Source: Cryptomeria japonica
Lineage: Eukaryota > Streptophyta > Pinopsida > Cupressales > Cupressaceae
Reading direction: 5' to 3'
DNA length: 64,000 bases
NCBI RefSeq assembly: GCF_030272615.1
Contig: NC_081413.1
Span: 22,322,501 to 22,386,500 of the forward strand
Shown here one piece after another: positions 22,594 through 33,801 of the stretch (within the stretch, counting starts at the first letter, position 1; every line of letters starts with the position of its first letter). The notes beneath the pieces are model-generated. The model had not been told where the DNA came from. It ran no database searches and was given only the letters and a program-made list of their open reading frames with translations. The position numbers were made by a program, and so were the translations under genes.

Positions 22594-24253
22594 TGTAGCG
22601 TCGTAAATTGTACGCACTCGCTAGGGTGGTACAATTTCGCACCTAGTTTAGCACCCGCCTTAGTGCATTTTGCATTCTGCATTGCATTTTCTCCTTAAGC
22701 ACTTAATTGATCAAATTAATTAGGTCTAAGGTCTTATTTCATCATTCTCTACATCATAAAGTTGGGCCCTTTCACTAAAGCGCGTCCTTCGCATTTCATT
22801 CCTCCAATACATCACTTAATCAAAAACCCTAATTAAGTCCTATTTCAAACTTGGGGGCTTGGTTTTGGGGTCTAAACATCTCGAAATCACCTGTAACTTC
22901 GGGATTCTCTCTAAAATCATCATATCCGACGGCCCTGAAAATTTGGTGAAAAGTTGTCGGGACCATGGCGCCCATGCAACATGGTCCCGGACATTTTTCC
23001 CGAAATTTTGGGAGCACGATCCAATCATAAAATAAAGCTTAACCCCAAGAAATTGGCGGGATATTCAATCTCTAGGTCGGCCAAAATACGAATTTACGAC
23101 CTAGGGTTTCATACATAAAAGCTCTCTTTCCTCATTTGAAGGGATTCGATTTTTGTTTCCAGGAACTTCAGATGTAGCGAAAGAGCAGATCTTTGAAGAC
23201 TTCAACAACACTCAACATCATTCTATTAAGCATCTATCAAATTCATTCATTCATCCAATTAGGGCTTGGAAGACATTGAAGAACAATAGGAGATTACCGA
23301 CTGAAGATTGGCTTGTACTCCTCCCTTGAGGGTTGGGTATGATTTCATATTGTTTTCATGTCCTTACATAAGCTTTGATATATCATTTGTTCATGCTTTA
23401 GATCACATTGCATCTTGATTTAGAGCATTTGCATTATCTTTTACAAGCAATTAAGGTTTACTTTCTAGGTTGCTCTAGTTTGCTTTCTTGCATTTTGGAC
23501 CTTGCACACACACTAGGTCTGCACACACAATACATTTTACAAAACAACTTGGCTATTTGTGGAGGTGGAAATCACCGAAGCGGGGGTTTGACTAAGGCAA
23601 AACCCTATATAGCTGCCCTTCCCCCTTTTCAGATATTATTGCAGGTTTCGGGATTCGGACGACGCCGCGGGACACAAATCCGAAAAGAGGAGACAAAGAC
23701 AGAACTCTATGTGCAATTGCAGCTCAGAAGACCGGGACAGGGGCGTTGGGCGCCCTGGTCCTACCAGGACAAGGGCGCTGGGCACCCTGGTCCCTGGGAC
23801 AGAGGCGCTGGGCACCCTGGTCCTCCGGACAGACAGCTTTCCGATAGTTTCCAGACAGTGTTTCAGGGTGCAAAACAGTGGTTTCCGGTGCAGTTTTCAG
23901 GACAGTGGCGCCCGCGCCCCCGTCCCGAACATTTTCAGTCCGATTTCGACTCTGGGTACATATCTGCATTCTCATTTTATCCTTATATTTACAGCTATTC
24001 ATTGCTTAATCTCAATTCTGCAAATTGGTTACTAGTTCATACTTACACTTTGAGGTTAGGGTTTGAACTTGTATCATTTTAGCTTTCAATTTCAACAAGG
24101 GAATAGAAATCCTAATAGATATCCCGTGGCTCTCTCTTTCACCAAAAGAAGTAGCCAATTGTGCGATATCTCTAGGCTCTTTCGTATTCCGTAATGTGTG
24201 TCCAAAGTTAGGATTAGGGTACATTGTCCTAGTCTCGCTTTTTCCCCTACACA
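22594..24253 (+). repeat. Element D 5' LTR
   Basis: Starts TGTAGCGTCG and ends CCCCTACACA. TATA-like ATACATAAAAG is at 23111. The U3 part has GGGACCATGGCGCCC near 22960, and the U5 part has three GC-rich repeats with GGGCGCCC or GGGCACCC at 23740-23825. Confidence 0.96.
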
Positions 24254-24255
24254 TT

Positions 24256-24273
24256 TTGGTGAACCCGACGTGA
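24256..24273 (+). other. Element D primer binding site candidate
   Basis: TTGGTGAACCCGACGTGA, two bases after the LTR end, matching the site in element B. The tRNA was not identified. Confidence 0.5.
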
Positions 24274-24423
24274 ATCTATCATTGCTTTGTCTTGCATTGT
24301 ATTTGTTAGATCTAGATCTAGATTTAGTGTGTTTTTCATTAAAAGAGAAAAAAAAAGGAAAAAAAGAAAGAGAATTTGTGTTTCTTTGCATTGTGTGTTT
24401 CAATTGTATGCAATCTTTTCAAA

Positions 24424-25788
24424 ATGTCAGATTTTTATTTGCAAAATGTTCATGCATTTGATGATTATTATGAGTATAGCCAAGATGAATTAGATGAAGC
24501 TTTAGATGAGTTTTTGAACCCTAAGGATGCTAAACCTTCATTTTACCAAAAACTCATAAACCTTGTTACTATGCCATTTAGGTGTGATGAGAAAGATAAG
24601 TTGAATGATTCCTCTCAAGGATACATTCCTATCCACTCTTCCCCTGAATCTAGTAACATGGTTGTTTTCAATAATCCCCTCTATGAGGAGATGCCTCCTT
24701 TTGAATCAGAAGACAAACCCTTTAACCGATATGATTATGCTTTGTTGGATGATGCTCTTGATGACTTGGTGGCTTTGTCGAAACCTATAAACAAAAACAA
24801 GACCTCTAAGTTGGTTAACATGATAAATTTGAATGAATATAACAAGCCTCTCTTTGAAGTCCAAGGTGCTTATCCTTCTCCCACCTTTCAAATTCCTAAG
24901 ACTCCTCTCCTCACTGTCCAAGGGAGATATGATCATGATTCCTTTTGTACTCCGAATAAACCAATCATTACCGTACAAGGAAGACAACCTACAAGTCCTT
25001 ACAATTATGCTAAGCAAATAACTAGAGAGAGTTATCATGTGGTTGCCCATACTTATCATACCAGAAATAATAAGCAACCTAATCCTCCTCCTGTTATTCC
25101 AGTTTCGCTTCCTAATCCTCAACCAATTCTTCCCCAAGCTCCCCGTATTTCGCAAGTTATGGGTAAGGAATATGATCTCATAGAATAGCTCAAAGCTACC
25201 CCTGCTAAGATATCCCTTTGGGATTTGATTCAAACTTCTTCCGCTTATCATGGAATGTTACAAGATGCCTTGAAAGATTTGAATGTTCCTCCACCGAATA
25301 CATCTAGTAATATAGCATCTTTTGTTAACTCTGTGATGAATCCTAAACCTCAAATTGTGTTTACGCAAGATGAGTTGCCTACTAGTGAAGTCCAACAACA
25401 ATATGATCCCTTGATGATTGTGGTTGTCATGAAAGACACTGCTATAAGACAAACACTAGTAGATAATGGCTCTGGCCTTAATGTGTGTAGCATCAATCTA
25501 TTACATAAGATGAATGTGGATACATCTCTTATGGAGCCTGACTCTCGTTCTATTCGTGGCTTTGACAATGTGGCTAAGACTTCATTGGGTATCATCACCT
25601 TACCTCTCACAGTGGGACCTGTTACTTTGCCTACTCCTATCCATGTTATGCCAGGAAATTTAACATACAACTTGTTATTAGGAAGGCCTTGGATTCACAG
25701 CATGCAAGCTGTCCCCTCTACATTGCATAGACAAGTTAAATTCATCTATAACAATAAGACATATACTTTGATGGGAGATACTAATTTT
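24424..25788 (+). pseudogene. Element D N-terminal region (VQG repeats) plus aspartic protease; one TAG between
   Basis: The frame opens at ATG 24424 (MSDFYLQNVHAFDDYYEYS). About 140 acidic residues are followed by three VQG motifs (LFEVQGAY, LLTVQGRY, IITVQGRQ), a Pro-rich linker, then a TAG at 25186-25188 where element B has CAA. The protease follows with LVDNGSGLNVC near 25460 and LLLGRPWIHSM near 25675, closing at TGA 25789-25791, again CAA in B. No Gag fold or zinc knuckle is present, and only 170 bases separate the PBS from this ORF, so no separate gag exists upstream. Element C, by contrast, has a normal Gag before the homologous YDLVSQLCKTPAQISI segment. D therefore appears to need Gag from another element, or the VQG region does the job. 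Confidence 0.8.
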
Positions 25789-26128
25789 TGAGCTTGTCTA
25801 CAAACATCTAAAGGAGATTCTTCTAAGCCATCGTCGTCTAGTGATGACTCTTTAAACAAGAAACCTATCGATGAGTCTTCGCTTTCCGATGATCAAAATC
25901 CTTGGGATGAATCTGGAATTCCTAAGGAAGATCCTTCTCGGCTTGAAACTACACATAAAAAGGATTTTGATCCTGAGAAGGTTCTTGTAGGAGATGATTG
26001 GGGATCTCTTGACTTTAACCCTACCTTTGTGGGTGAATACAAGATTCCTTCTAGAGAACTTAAAGTTGAAAGGAAGGAAGAAGCTGAAAATCACAAAGTT
26101 GAAAAGAAAGAAGAAACTAAAAGATAAT

Positions 26129-29100
26129 CAACCCTGCCTGAAGCTATGAGTAATAACTTTGTGGCCGCTTCTCAAACTTCCTCTTCTCACATCTATAACT
26201 ATGAAGAGTTTGATTCTTTGTCTTATGAAAAACCACCTTCTTTTCCTGAAATGGCTGATCGCTATGGTCGTGGTTTTCGCATTTTTGCTAAGCATGGGTA
26301 TCATGGAAAAGGTTGTGGTGCTAATGAACAAGGGATTAGAGTTCCCCTAGAGACTAATTTTCACAATTATGCCTTTGGTCTTGGTTATAATCCCTGCAGA
26401 CGTACTAAAGCCTCTAAAAAACCATGCATTAGTGTTAATGCTATCTCTACATCTTTATCAATACAACACCCTGAGTATATTGATGAGGATTTTTCGGGTG
26501 ATTGTGCTCTAGATATCTTCCCTACCGACGATGCTTTAGCTAAGTTCTTGGGAGCCTATGACACTCTTCCTCGTTATCATCACAATAGGGGACTCCCTTA
26601 TTGTTTGAACACTGAAGCTTATTTTGGAAAAGAGATTGATAATGATAAGATTGTGAAAGAATTCCCTCAGTTAAAGGATACTCCTCAACAAAGTAATCTC
26701 CTCATAAGTGATACCCTTGAGGTTAAGATGGATCCTTGCAATAAAGAAAAAATCATTAAAATTGGAAAATGTTTGGATGAAGAGGAACATAAACAATATG
26801 AAGAACTATTGCATGAATTCCCTGAGATCTTTGCTTGGGCATATTCTGACATGCCTGGTATAGATCCTAAGATTGTTACTCATAATATCATTTTAGTACC
26901 TGATGCTAAGCCCGTGAAACAAAAGATTCGAAAAATGAATCCTAAGATAGCTCTGCTTGTTAAAGCTGAGATTGAAAAGTTATTGGAAGCTGGATTTATC
27001 CGCCCTATTGACTATTCCCCCTGGATTTCAAACATTGTCGCTATGGCTAAACCAGATAACAAAATAAGAATGTGTACCGACTTTCGGGATCTAAATAAGG
27101 CTTCTTTAAAAGATGATTTCCCTCTTCCAAACATTGACATGATAGTTGATTCTACGGCAGGACATGCCTTGTTATCCTTCATGGATGGTTTTTCAGGCTA
27201 TAATCAAATTTTCATAAATCCTCAAGATCAATACAAAACCGCTTTCACCACTCCTTGGGGTACGTTTTGTTGGATAATGATGCCTTTTGGACTTAAAAAC
27301 GCCGGTGCAACTTATCAACGAGCGATGACCCTTATCTTTCATGATTATATGCATAAGATTTTAGAGGATTATGTTGATGATATTTTGGCTAAATCCTTTC
27401 TTCGCATGGATCATGTTAAAGTCCTTCGTCAAATCTTCGAAAGAATTCATAAATATCACATGCGCTTGAATCCCCGAAAATGTGTTTTTGGTGTGGATAG
27501 TGGAAAACTATTAGGATTCATAGTTTCGCATCGTGGGATTGAGGTGGACACTAAGAAAATAGATGCTATTGTTAACATGCCACCTCCTCGAAATGTCTCT
27601 CAACTTAAAAGCTTACAAGGAAAGATTCAAGCTATTCGTAGGTTTGTGTCTCAACTTGCGGATCGTACCTTTCCTTTTACTCAACTTCTTAAAAAGGATA
27701 TCATTTTTCAGTGGAATGAGGATTGTCAACAAGCATTTGAAGATTTAAAAGTGTATTTGGCTAGTCCTCCTATTCTTCAGCCTGCCGAACCTTCTAAACC
27801 CTTTATCCTGTATATAGCTGCTTCTTCTCATGCTCTCGCAGCATTGTCAGCACAACATGATAAAGATGGTAAGGAGTGTCCGGTGTATTACATAAGTCGT
27901 ACCTTACTCGATTATGAGACCCGATATTCTGTGATAGAAAGACAATGCTTGGCCGTGGTGTTTGCGACTCAGAAATTGAGACATTATCTTTTAAATTCAG
28001 AAGTCCATGTCATGGTTAAGTTTGATCCGTTGAAGCATCTTTTCTCTAAAACTGATTTATCAGGACGTCTCGCTAAGTGGGTTATGATGTTAACTAAATT
28101 TGACCTTAAATTTGTTTCACAAAGAGCAATTAAAGGACAAGCGTTGACTGATCACTTAGTTGAGGCTCCTTCACCTTTTTCCTTCCCTAACCCTGAGTCC
28201 TTTCCTGATGACTTCATTCTTTCTATAGAGAAAGATGAAACTTGGGAGTTATTCTTTGATGGCTCTAAGTGTCGTACGGGATCGGGGGTAGGTGTTGTTC
28301 TGATTTATCCTACAAAGAAACCTATTCCCTTGTCATATCGTCTAAATTTCCTGTGCACCAATAACATTGCTGAGTATGAGGCTCTTATAGTAGGAATAAA
28401 AGCAGCCTTAGCTCTTAATATAAAACACATACATATCTATGGGGATTCGCAATTGATTATAAGACAAGTAACAGGAATATATCAAGCAAAACAAGACAAA
28501 TTATCACAATATAAAGACCTTGCTATATCTTTATTACGAAATTTCGATTCTTATACCATGGAACCTGTTCCTCGAAAAGATAATCGACATGCGGACGCAA
28601 TGGCATGTGTGGCTTCGTTAGTATCTTTAGAGGACCCTTTGGTCAATCTTAACTTCGTTATTCACAATCTTATTTCTCCAGCTATTGAAGATGATTCTAG
28701 TTTGATAACATGTTGTGACTTTGTAGATTCGGATGAATGGTTCTCGCATATCGTACGATATTTGACCGATGGTACCTTCCCTGATTCTGCTAATAGGAAC
28801 ACTAGGGCTAGAATCCGCAAGCTGTCTGCTAGGTATATCATCCTTTCCAATGTCCTTTATCGAAGGGGTTATGATGGTCTTCTTCTTCGCTATCTTAACA
28901 AGTCAGAAATCCCTATTGCCCTTGAAGAGGCACATTCGGGTGCCTGTGGGGGGCATTTTGGGGGCAAATCCCTGGTTCATAGGTTGCTTCGTATGGGATA
29001 CTATTGGCAAGCTATGCAGAAGGATTCCTTTTCATTTGTTAAGAAATGTCACCAATGTCAACAACACAATAACCTGATTCATGCTCCTGCCCAAGAACTT

Positions 29101-29997
29101 CGCTCTCAAGTAGCTTCTTGGCCCTTCTCTGCATGGGGTTTGGATCTTATTGGAAAAATCTCTCCTCCTTCATCTCAAGGACACACCTTCATTATAACCG
29201 CAACAGATTACTTTACGAAGTGGGTAGAGGCTGTTCCCCTTCGCTCTACTACTGCTGAAGTGATTTGTCAATTTCTTCTAGAAAACATTATTTCTCGATT
29301 TGGGATACCTTCCACTATTATCTCAGATAATGGAACATCGTTTAAAAACAAGGATGTGAAGAAATTCCTCGAGAAGTATCATATCAAACATCGATTTTCT
29401 ACACCGTATTACCCTCAGTCAAATGGTCAAGCCGAATCATCCAATAAGATAATTGAGCAAATTCTTCGTAAAACCGTAAATAAGCATGGTAAGGATTGGA
29501 GTAACCAGCTAATCTACGCTCTTTGGGCTTACCGAACGAGTGTACGAATTGCTACGGGAACTACTCCTTATAATCTTGTTTATGGTGCTGACGCTATTAT
29601 GCCCTTAGAATTAGAAATTCCATCACTTAGGGTTTCTCTTAAAGGTATAGTAGATGATGACTCCTATAGAGAACAACGACTTCAACAGCTTGAGATGCTT
29701 GATGAACAGCGTATAAATGCTCTTGAGCATATTCAAGCGTATCACAAAACTCTACAGCGAAGCTATAATGATAAGGTTATTCAACGTTCCTTCTCAGTAG
29801 GTGATTTAGTCCTTTATGAGAATCAGCACAATGTGAATGCCTTGCCGGCCAAAAAGGGAAAATTTAGTCCTAATTGGCTTGGACCATATATCGTCATTGA
29901 GGATTATGGATCAGGTGCTTACAAAATAGCGGATGTAGATGGTACGCCTCTTAAAGAACCTATCAATGCTATGCACTTGCGTAGATATTATTCTTAA
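26129..29997 (+). CDS. pol: Element D Pol: G-patch-like segment, RT, RNase H, second RNase H, integrase
   Basis: 1,283 codons open from ATG 26146, in the same frame as the upstream protease after a TAA at 26126-26128. Order by residue from 26146: G-patch-like GYHGKGCGANEQGIRVPLE (about 48-66); RT about 255-460 with FIRPIDYSPWISNIVAMAKP, TDFRDLNKA, FMDGFSGYNQI, PFGLKNAGATYQRAM and YVDD (about 408); first RNase H about 550-660, catalytic positions replaced (LYIAASSHAL, MVKFDPLKH); second RNase H about 700-815 with the acidic set (FFDGSKC, NNIAEYEAL, IYGDSQL, DNRHADAMA); integrase with HSGACGGHF and CHQCQQH zinc finger (about 930-970) and DDE core (GLDLIGKI, ISDNGTSF, GQAESSNK); C-terminus ends HLRRYYS. 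The dual RNase H marks the Tat lineage. All core catalytic motifs look intact; how pol would be expressed past three stops is unclear. Confidence 0.93.
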
Positions 29998-30638
29998 ATT
30001 CTTCACTTCTTATCTATCTTCTTCAACATTGGATAATATGTTAGTGTTTCTTAATTAAAAGCAAAAAAAGAATTAAATGTTATGATGTTTGATCTATATT
30101 GCTTCGTTCCTGACAAGCATTTCTTCTTAGTTTGTCTTGAATTCATTAATGTAAATTGTAAAAGGTTTACATTTTCATAATGCTAGCATATTATACAGTG
30201 TCTTTATGTGTGTTAAGTAGAATCGTATCATGTTGTGTTTAAGTTCAAAATTAAATCACATTAGTTATATGATTCTTAGACTTAATGCATATTTTTTTTC
30301 CTTATCATCAATGTTGTACTTGATTAAATATTTTAATTAAGTCACACATGTATCAATTTAATCATGGAGCATTGAGAAATCAATCACATAGAAATTAAAT
30401 CCTGAACATACATGTACATTTACCAAATGTATTAGATTTAATCAAAACAAAATATACATTGTTTTAGGCATTAAAGATAACACATTTGAGACAAAACGAG
30501 AAGCATGTATATATATATATGTGTGGATCATGTACAAACATGGGTCACTGTATATCCAAAATGTGATCTCTCTCTTACATCATACAATCATCTCCTATCC
30601 CTAGAGCTAGTGGCTGGAGAGTGTCGACTGGATGCTCC
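29998..30638 (+). other. Element D non-coding region after pol
   Basis: AT-rich, with a short (AT) run near 30510. No gene recognised. It lies between the end of pol and the C-terminal end of the antisense gene. Confidence 0.5.
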
Positions 30639-30641
30639 CTC

Positions 30642-31148
30642 CTAATCTGGCCGTGGAGGTGGACCCATGGGTGTGTAGCGCGATACAGATCGTGAGTGAC
30701 TCCGAGAGGAACTCCTACGATCCCTATCCATGAGGATCGCACGATAGGTGGTAGCCTCGGTCTGGGCCGCTACTAGATCTCGCCGCACCTGCTGGAGGTC
30801 CTCTGATAGGACTCTCTCTCTCTGCCCCGCCTGATGGAGATCCTCTGATAGGACTCTCTCTCTCTGTCGTGCCTGATGGAGATCCTCCGATAGGACTCCC
30901 TCTCTCTGACGCGCCTGACGGAGATCCTCTGATAGGATTCTCTCTCTCTCCCTCCATATATCTACCTGTAATCGGAATGGGAAAAACAAATCCTCATGCC
31001 GACCCGCGTTCCCCTGAGGCCTGTAGGCAATCTGGGAGGAACTAGGGATCTGTGCTATCATGGAGATGTCTGTCATTGCCTGCTGAATCAAGGAACGCCA
31101 TTCCTGCACATTAGCTGTGGCAGTAGAATAGATCTTTGTTAGTACCAT
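30642..31148 (-). CDS. Element D antisense ORF, C-terminal coiled-coil/RS protein part
   Basis: 168 codons on the minus strand from ATG 31148 (MVLTKIYSTATANVQEW). The middle is a heptad-rich segment with four near-perfect 14-residue repeats of the type RERVLSEDLHQARQ (30795-30950, a 42-base DNA repeat). The tail is R/S-rich (SRSHSRSVSRYT). The same order, coiled coil then R/S tail, follows the PMD in element C, so I take this as the last exon or C-terminal part of the PMD gene. The frame differs from the PMD frame upstream, so an intron or frameshift is needed; I found no splice pair that keeps phase. Confidence 0.55.
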   Translation of the reverse strand: MVLTKIYSTATANVQEWRSLIQQAMTDISMIAQIPSSSQIAYRPQGNAGRHEDLFFPFRLQVDIWRERERILSEDLRQARQREGVLSEDLHQARQRERVLSEDLHQAGQRERVLSEDLQQVRRDLVAAQTEATTYRAILMDRDRRSSSRSHSRSVSRYTPMGPPPRPD

Positions 31149-31195
31149 TCTATATCATCAAAGCATTAATCAATCAATATACACCTACTATACCT

Positions 31196-32868
31196 GGATC
31201 TCCCTCGCGCCAGTAGGGATCATGATATGGTAGCATCTGTGACTGAGAACTGCTAGGCTCCCCTCGCTCGAATACTCTATTCACGATGGGCGTAGGCTGG
31301 ACGGTACTAGTGACGGGTCTCCGTATCGCCTCTTGTTCCCCCTATTGGGGAATAAAAGGTGGATCCAGAGCTATGGTATCGTCTCTTGAATGGTGGGGAG
31401 CTGCATCCGACTCCTCCTCATCATCTCTATCATCCTCCTCATCATCCTCCTCCTCATCCTCATCTGCATAATCACCTGCATCCTCCTCGTCCTCGTCTCT
31501 ATCTGCATCCTCCTCCTCCTCGTCACTGGGCTGATCGCCTGTAGGTGGATCAGGATCTCCCGTCTCCTCATGACCCTTTCCCTCATCTGGCTCCTCTGAC
31601 CTGGATCCCTCGTCCTCGTCTCAGTCTCCATGTCTCCATGGGCCTGGATAGCCTGTCGGATGATCTGGTGGAAAGATAGGACCTGGATATGATCTCATGA
31701 ACCATGAAACATATCTACGCTGTGCTCCAGGCTCTGCAGAATAGTCAGTAACTACATCCTGATCTGATCCCTCTAAGTCTGTCATCTCGATATCATCCAC
31801 CGTCAGTCTCGCTACTGCTCTAGGTCTGGGAAGGACCCGTGAGTGTTGAGTATAGATGGGCACATCAGCTGGAACACACTACTCTAGTCCGAACTGCCTC
31901 TATACTCGGTCAAAATAGAAAGGGACTATGATGTGTGCATATCACCCCCGCAGTAGGCGGTTCCTCTGTAGACGTGCTAACTGTCTCTCCATACCATCCC
32001 ATCTGTGCATCCGTAGGTAAGGTCTCCACACTGTCACCTCGGCTGTCAGTCTATCAATAGTCACTCTCCAATACAGCAAATCCCCAAATCTCCACTCGCT
32101 GGTCAGTGGATAAGCGAACACCCTAGGTCGCTCGCTCGCTATACTCAATGGATAGCCGACGGGCCTGGTGCATGTGAAGTGCTCTAAGATCCACACCTGC
32201 AGAAGTGTGCATGTCATCAAACTGCAACCCTGTCCGAATACATACTCCTCAAGGTCGTGATAGAGATGTGCAAGCATACTCCGACCCCATGCATACACTC
32301 TCCTATGTCTCTCCATCCCTCTGATACACCATGTGAGGCCCCCATGCATGTGTGTCCCTCGCCCATTAGGGTAGATGGCTAGTGCTATGATGGCTATCAT
32401 AAGGTGTCTCAGAAGTGGTACCTCCCCTGTAGGATGTAAGAGCCAACTGACCATGATACGACCTCTCGTCTCGCTCGGCATGACTCTCCCTATGCAGTAC
32501 ATCTGCTCCCTCTGAAGATCCTCTGCTACCCGATCAGTCGCATATGTGACTGTCGCTCCTCTGATAGGAAGACGCAGTATATGGTACACATCCTCGAGTG
32601 TGACCGTCAGCTCTCCTACCGGAAGGTGAAAGGTACAGGTGTCAGGATCCCATCTCTCCATCAGTGCCATCAGCATCGCGGGATGAAATCGAATGGCCGG
32701 CATAAGAATCATGTACCACAATCCTACTATCGATAAGGTGTCTCTCTCTGACTGAGTCAGTCGTGGAATCTGGTCTCGCAAAGTGCAAAGAATGTGTCCC
32801 GCTGTGTGCTCTCTCATGTATAGGAGACCATGCAAAATGAAAACATGACCAAAATCAGTACTCAATCA
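31196..32868 (-). pseudogene. Element D antisense plant mobile domain (PMD, MAIN-like) gene, main exon
   Basis: Minus strand, one frame from 32865 to about 31196. PMD hallmarks: MALMERWDPDTCTFHLPVGE, TLEDVYHILRLPIRGATV, YAWGRSMLAHLYHDLEEYV, LLQVWILEHFTCTRP, and a broken RQFGL motif at about 31895. After the domain comes a strongly acidic D/E-rich stretch (31370-31560). Internal stops are TGA 31942, TAG 31900, TAG 31879, TGA 31621 and TAG 31342, all in the same frame and each one transition from CGA or CAG. Length and order resemble host MAIN-like proteins plus a retroelement-specific tail. The gene is antisense to pol; extra antisense ORFs are known in Tat-lineage elements. It is probably inactive in this copy. 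Confidence 0.8.
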
Positions 32869-32929
32869 TCGAAATCGCAAATGCAAACTGTTGAACATTG
32901 AATGCTTGCCTTGTAACCCTCGCCAGGCC

Positions 32930-33062
32930 CTGATTGGGGACCATGGCGCCCTGATTGGGGACCATGGCGCCCTGAGGGGACCATGGCGCCCTGTCAGGGA
33001 CCATGGCGCCCTGGGGGGACTAGGGCGCCCCTCAGGGACCAGGGTGCCCTAGGTGGGCCCCG
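32930..33062 (+). repeat. GC-rich minisatellite GGGACCATGGCGCCCTG
   Basis: About six imperfect units of 16-19 bases (GGGGACCATGGCGCCCTG and variants such as GGGACCAGGGTGCCCTA). The array would fall in the first intron of the antisense PMD gene. The same motif occurs in U3, and in inverted form in U5, of the B and D LTRs. Confidence 0.85.
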
Positions 33063-33142
33063 GTCGGCGTTCAAGGTCTGCATTCGATCACGGAAAAGTC
33101 AAACATGCGAGAAATCAAAAGTCAAACGTTCAGTCAACTCAC

Positions 33143-33223
33143 CTCGTCCAGTGGCTCGTCGTCGATCACGGCCTGGCGTAGGATCTCGATCCTCGTGGGA
33201 CGCTCCGGTCGTCGTGAAGGCAT
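33143..33223 (-). CDS. Candidate first exon of the element D antisense PMD gene
   Basis: Minus-strand ATG at 33223 opens 27 codons (MPSRRPERPTRIEILRQAVI then DDEPLDE) that end exactly at a consensus donor, GAG|GTGAGT, with the intron starting at 33142. The reading is basic then acidic, unlike random sequence. The matching acceptor before the PMD exon could not be placed: each AG tried leads into a stop. Its position, just upstream of the PMD exon in the same orientation, is the main support. Confidence 0.45.
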
Positions 33224-33504
33224 GGTGGTGGCTAGGTGGGCTCCGCTGAATAGTATCCTGAAATCGACAAAGTGACGAATACAAGTGTCACTTTCGAAGT
33301 ATATACTCTTGTTTCCTTATTCTTACTTCTCGAAACCCTAATTTTTCCCTATCATTCATTTTATCATAACTTAGGTTTGGGAGATGCGATTTTCGAGCCG
33401 TTTGTTGCGTTGGAATCGTATTTTCCTTCTCCTACTCTCGGGATGTTCCAAAAAGTGCTCTGATGAAGCCTATTTAGTGAACACCCCTCATCAACACTCT
33501 ATTA
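33224..33504 (+). other. Element D possible promoter side of the antisense gene
   Basis: No coding feature seen. If the antisense gene is transcribed, its promoter should lie here or in the 3' LTR. I see no clear TATA box on the minus strand. Confidence 0.3.
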
Positions 33505-33801
33505 CACAATTTGTCGCAAGTAAACATGCTACCCTGTTTCACCTCCCTAAATAAGCAAGTCGAAACAGGGGGGGGCATATAGCTACTCATAGATTTCATC
33601 ACTTTCCCTAGTAAGCATTAGGTGATTTTGTGATCTAACGTTTGTTTTGTAGGGTGCGGTTCCTAACTGTGTACTGCAGATACCGCTGGGGGCTTCGTCC
33701 GATGACTTATGGATATATCCTTTTCAAATAATGTTTACTTTTCTGTACTTTAGCTTGCATATGCATGTAGTACTCATATGACCGCTAAAGTGGGGGCTAA
33801 A
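33505..33801 (+). promoter_or_regulatory. Element D conserved 3' region with hairpin, G-tract and polypurine tract
   Basis: Near-identical to 12131-12435 of element B. CCCTGTTTC near 33533 pairs with GAAACAGGG near 33562, leading into a run of eight G. The terminal polypurine tract AAAGTGGGGGCTAAA ends at 33801 beside the LTR. Confidence 0.65.
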
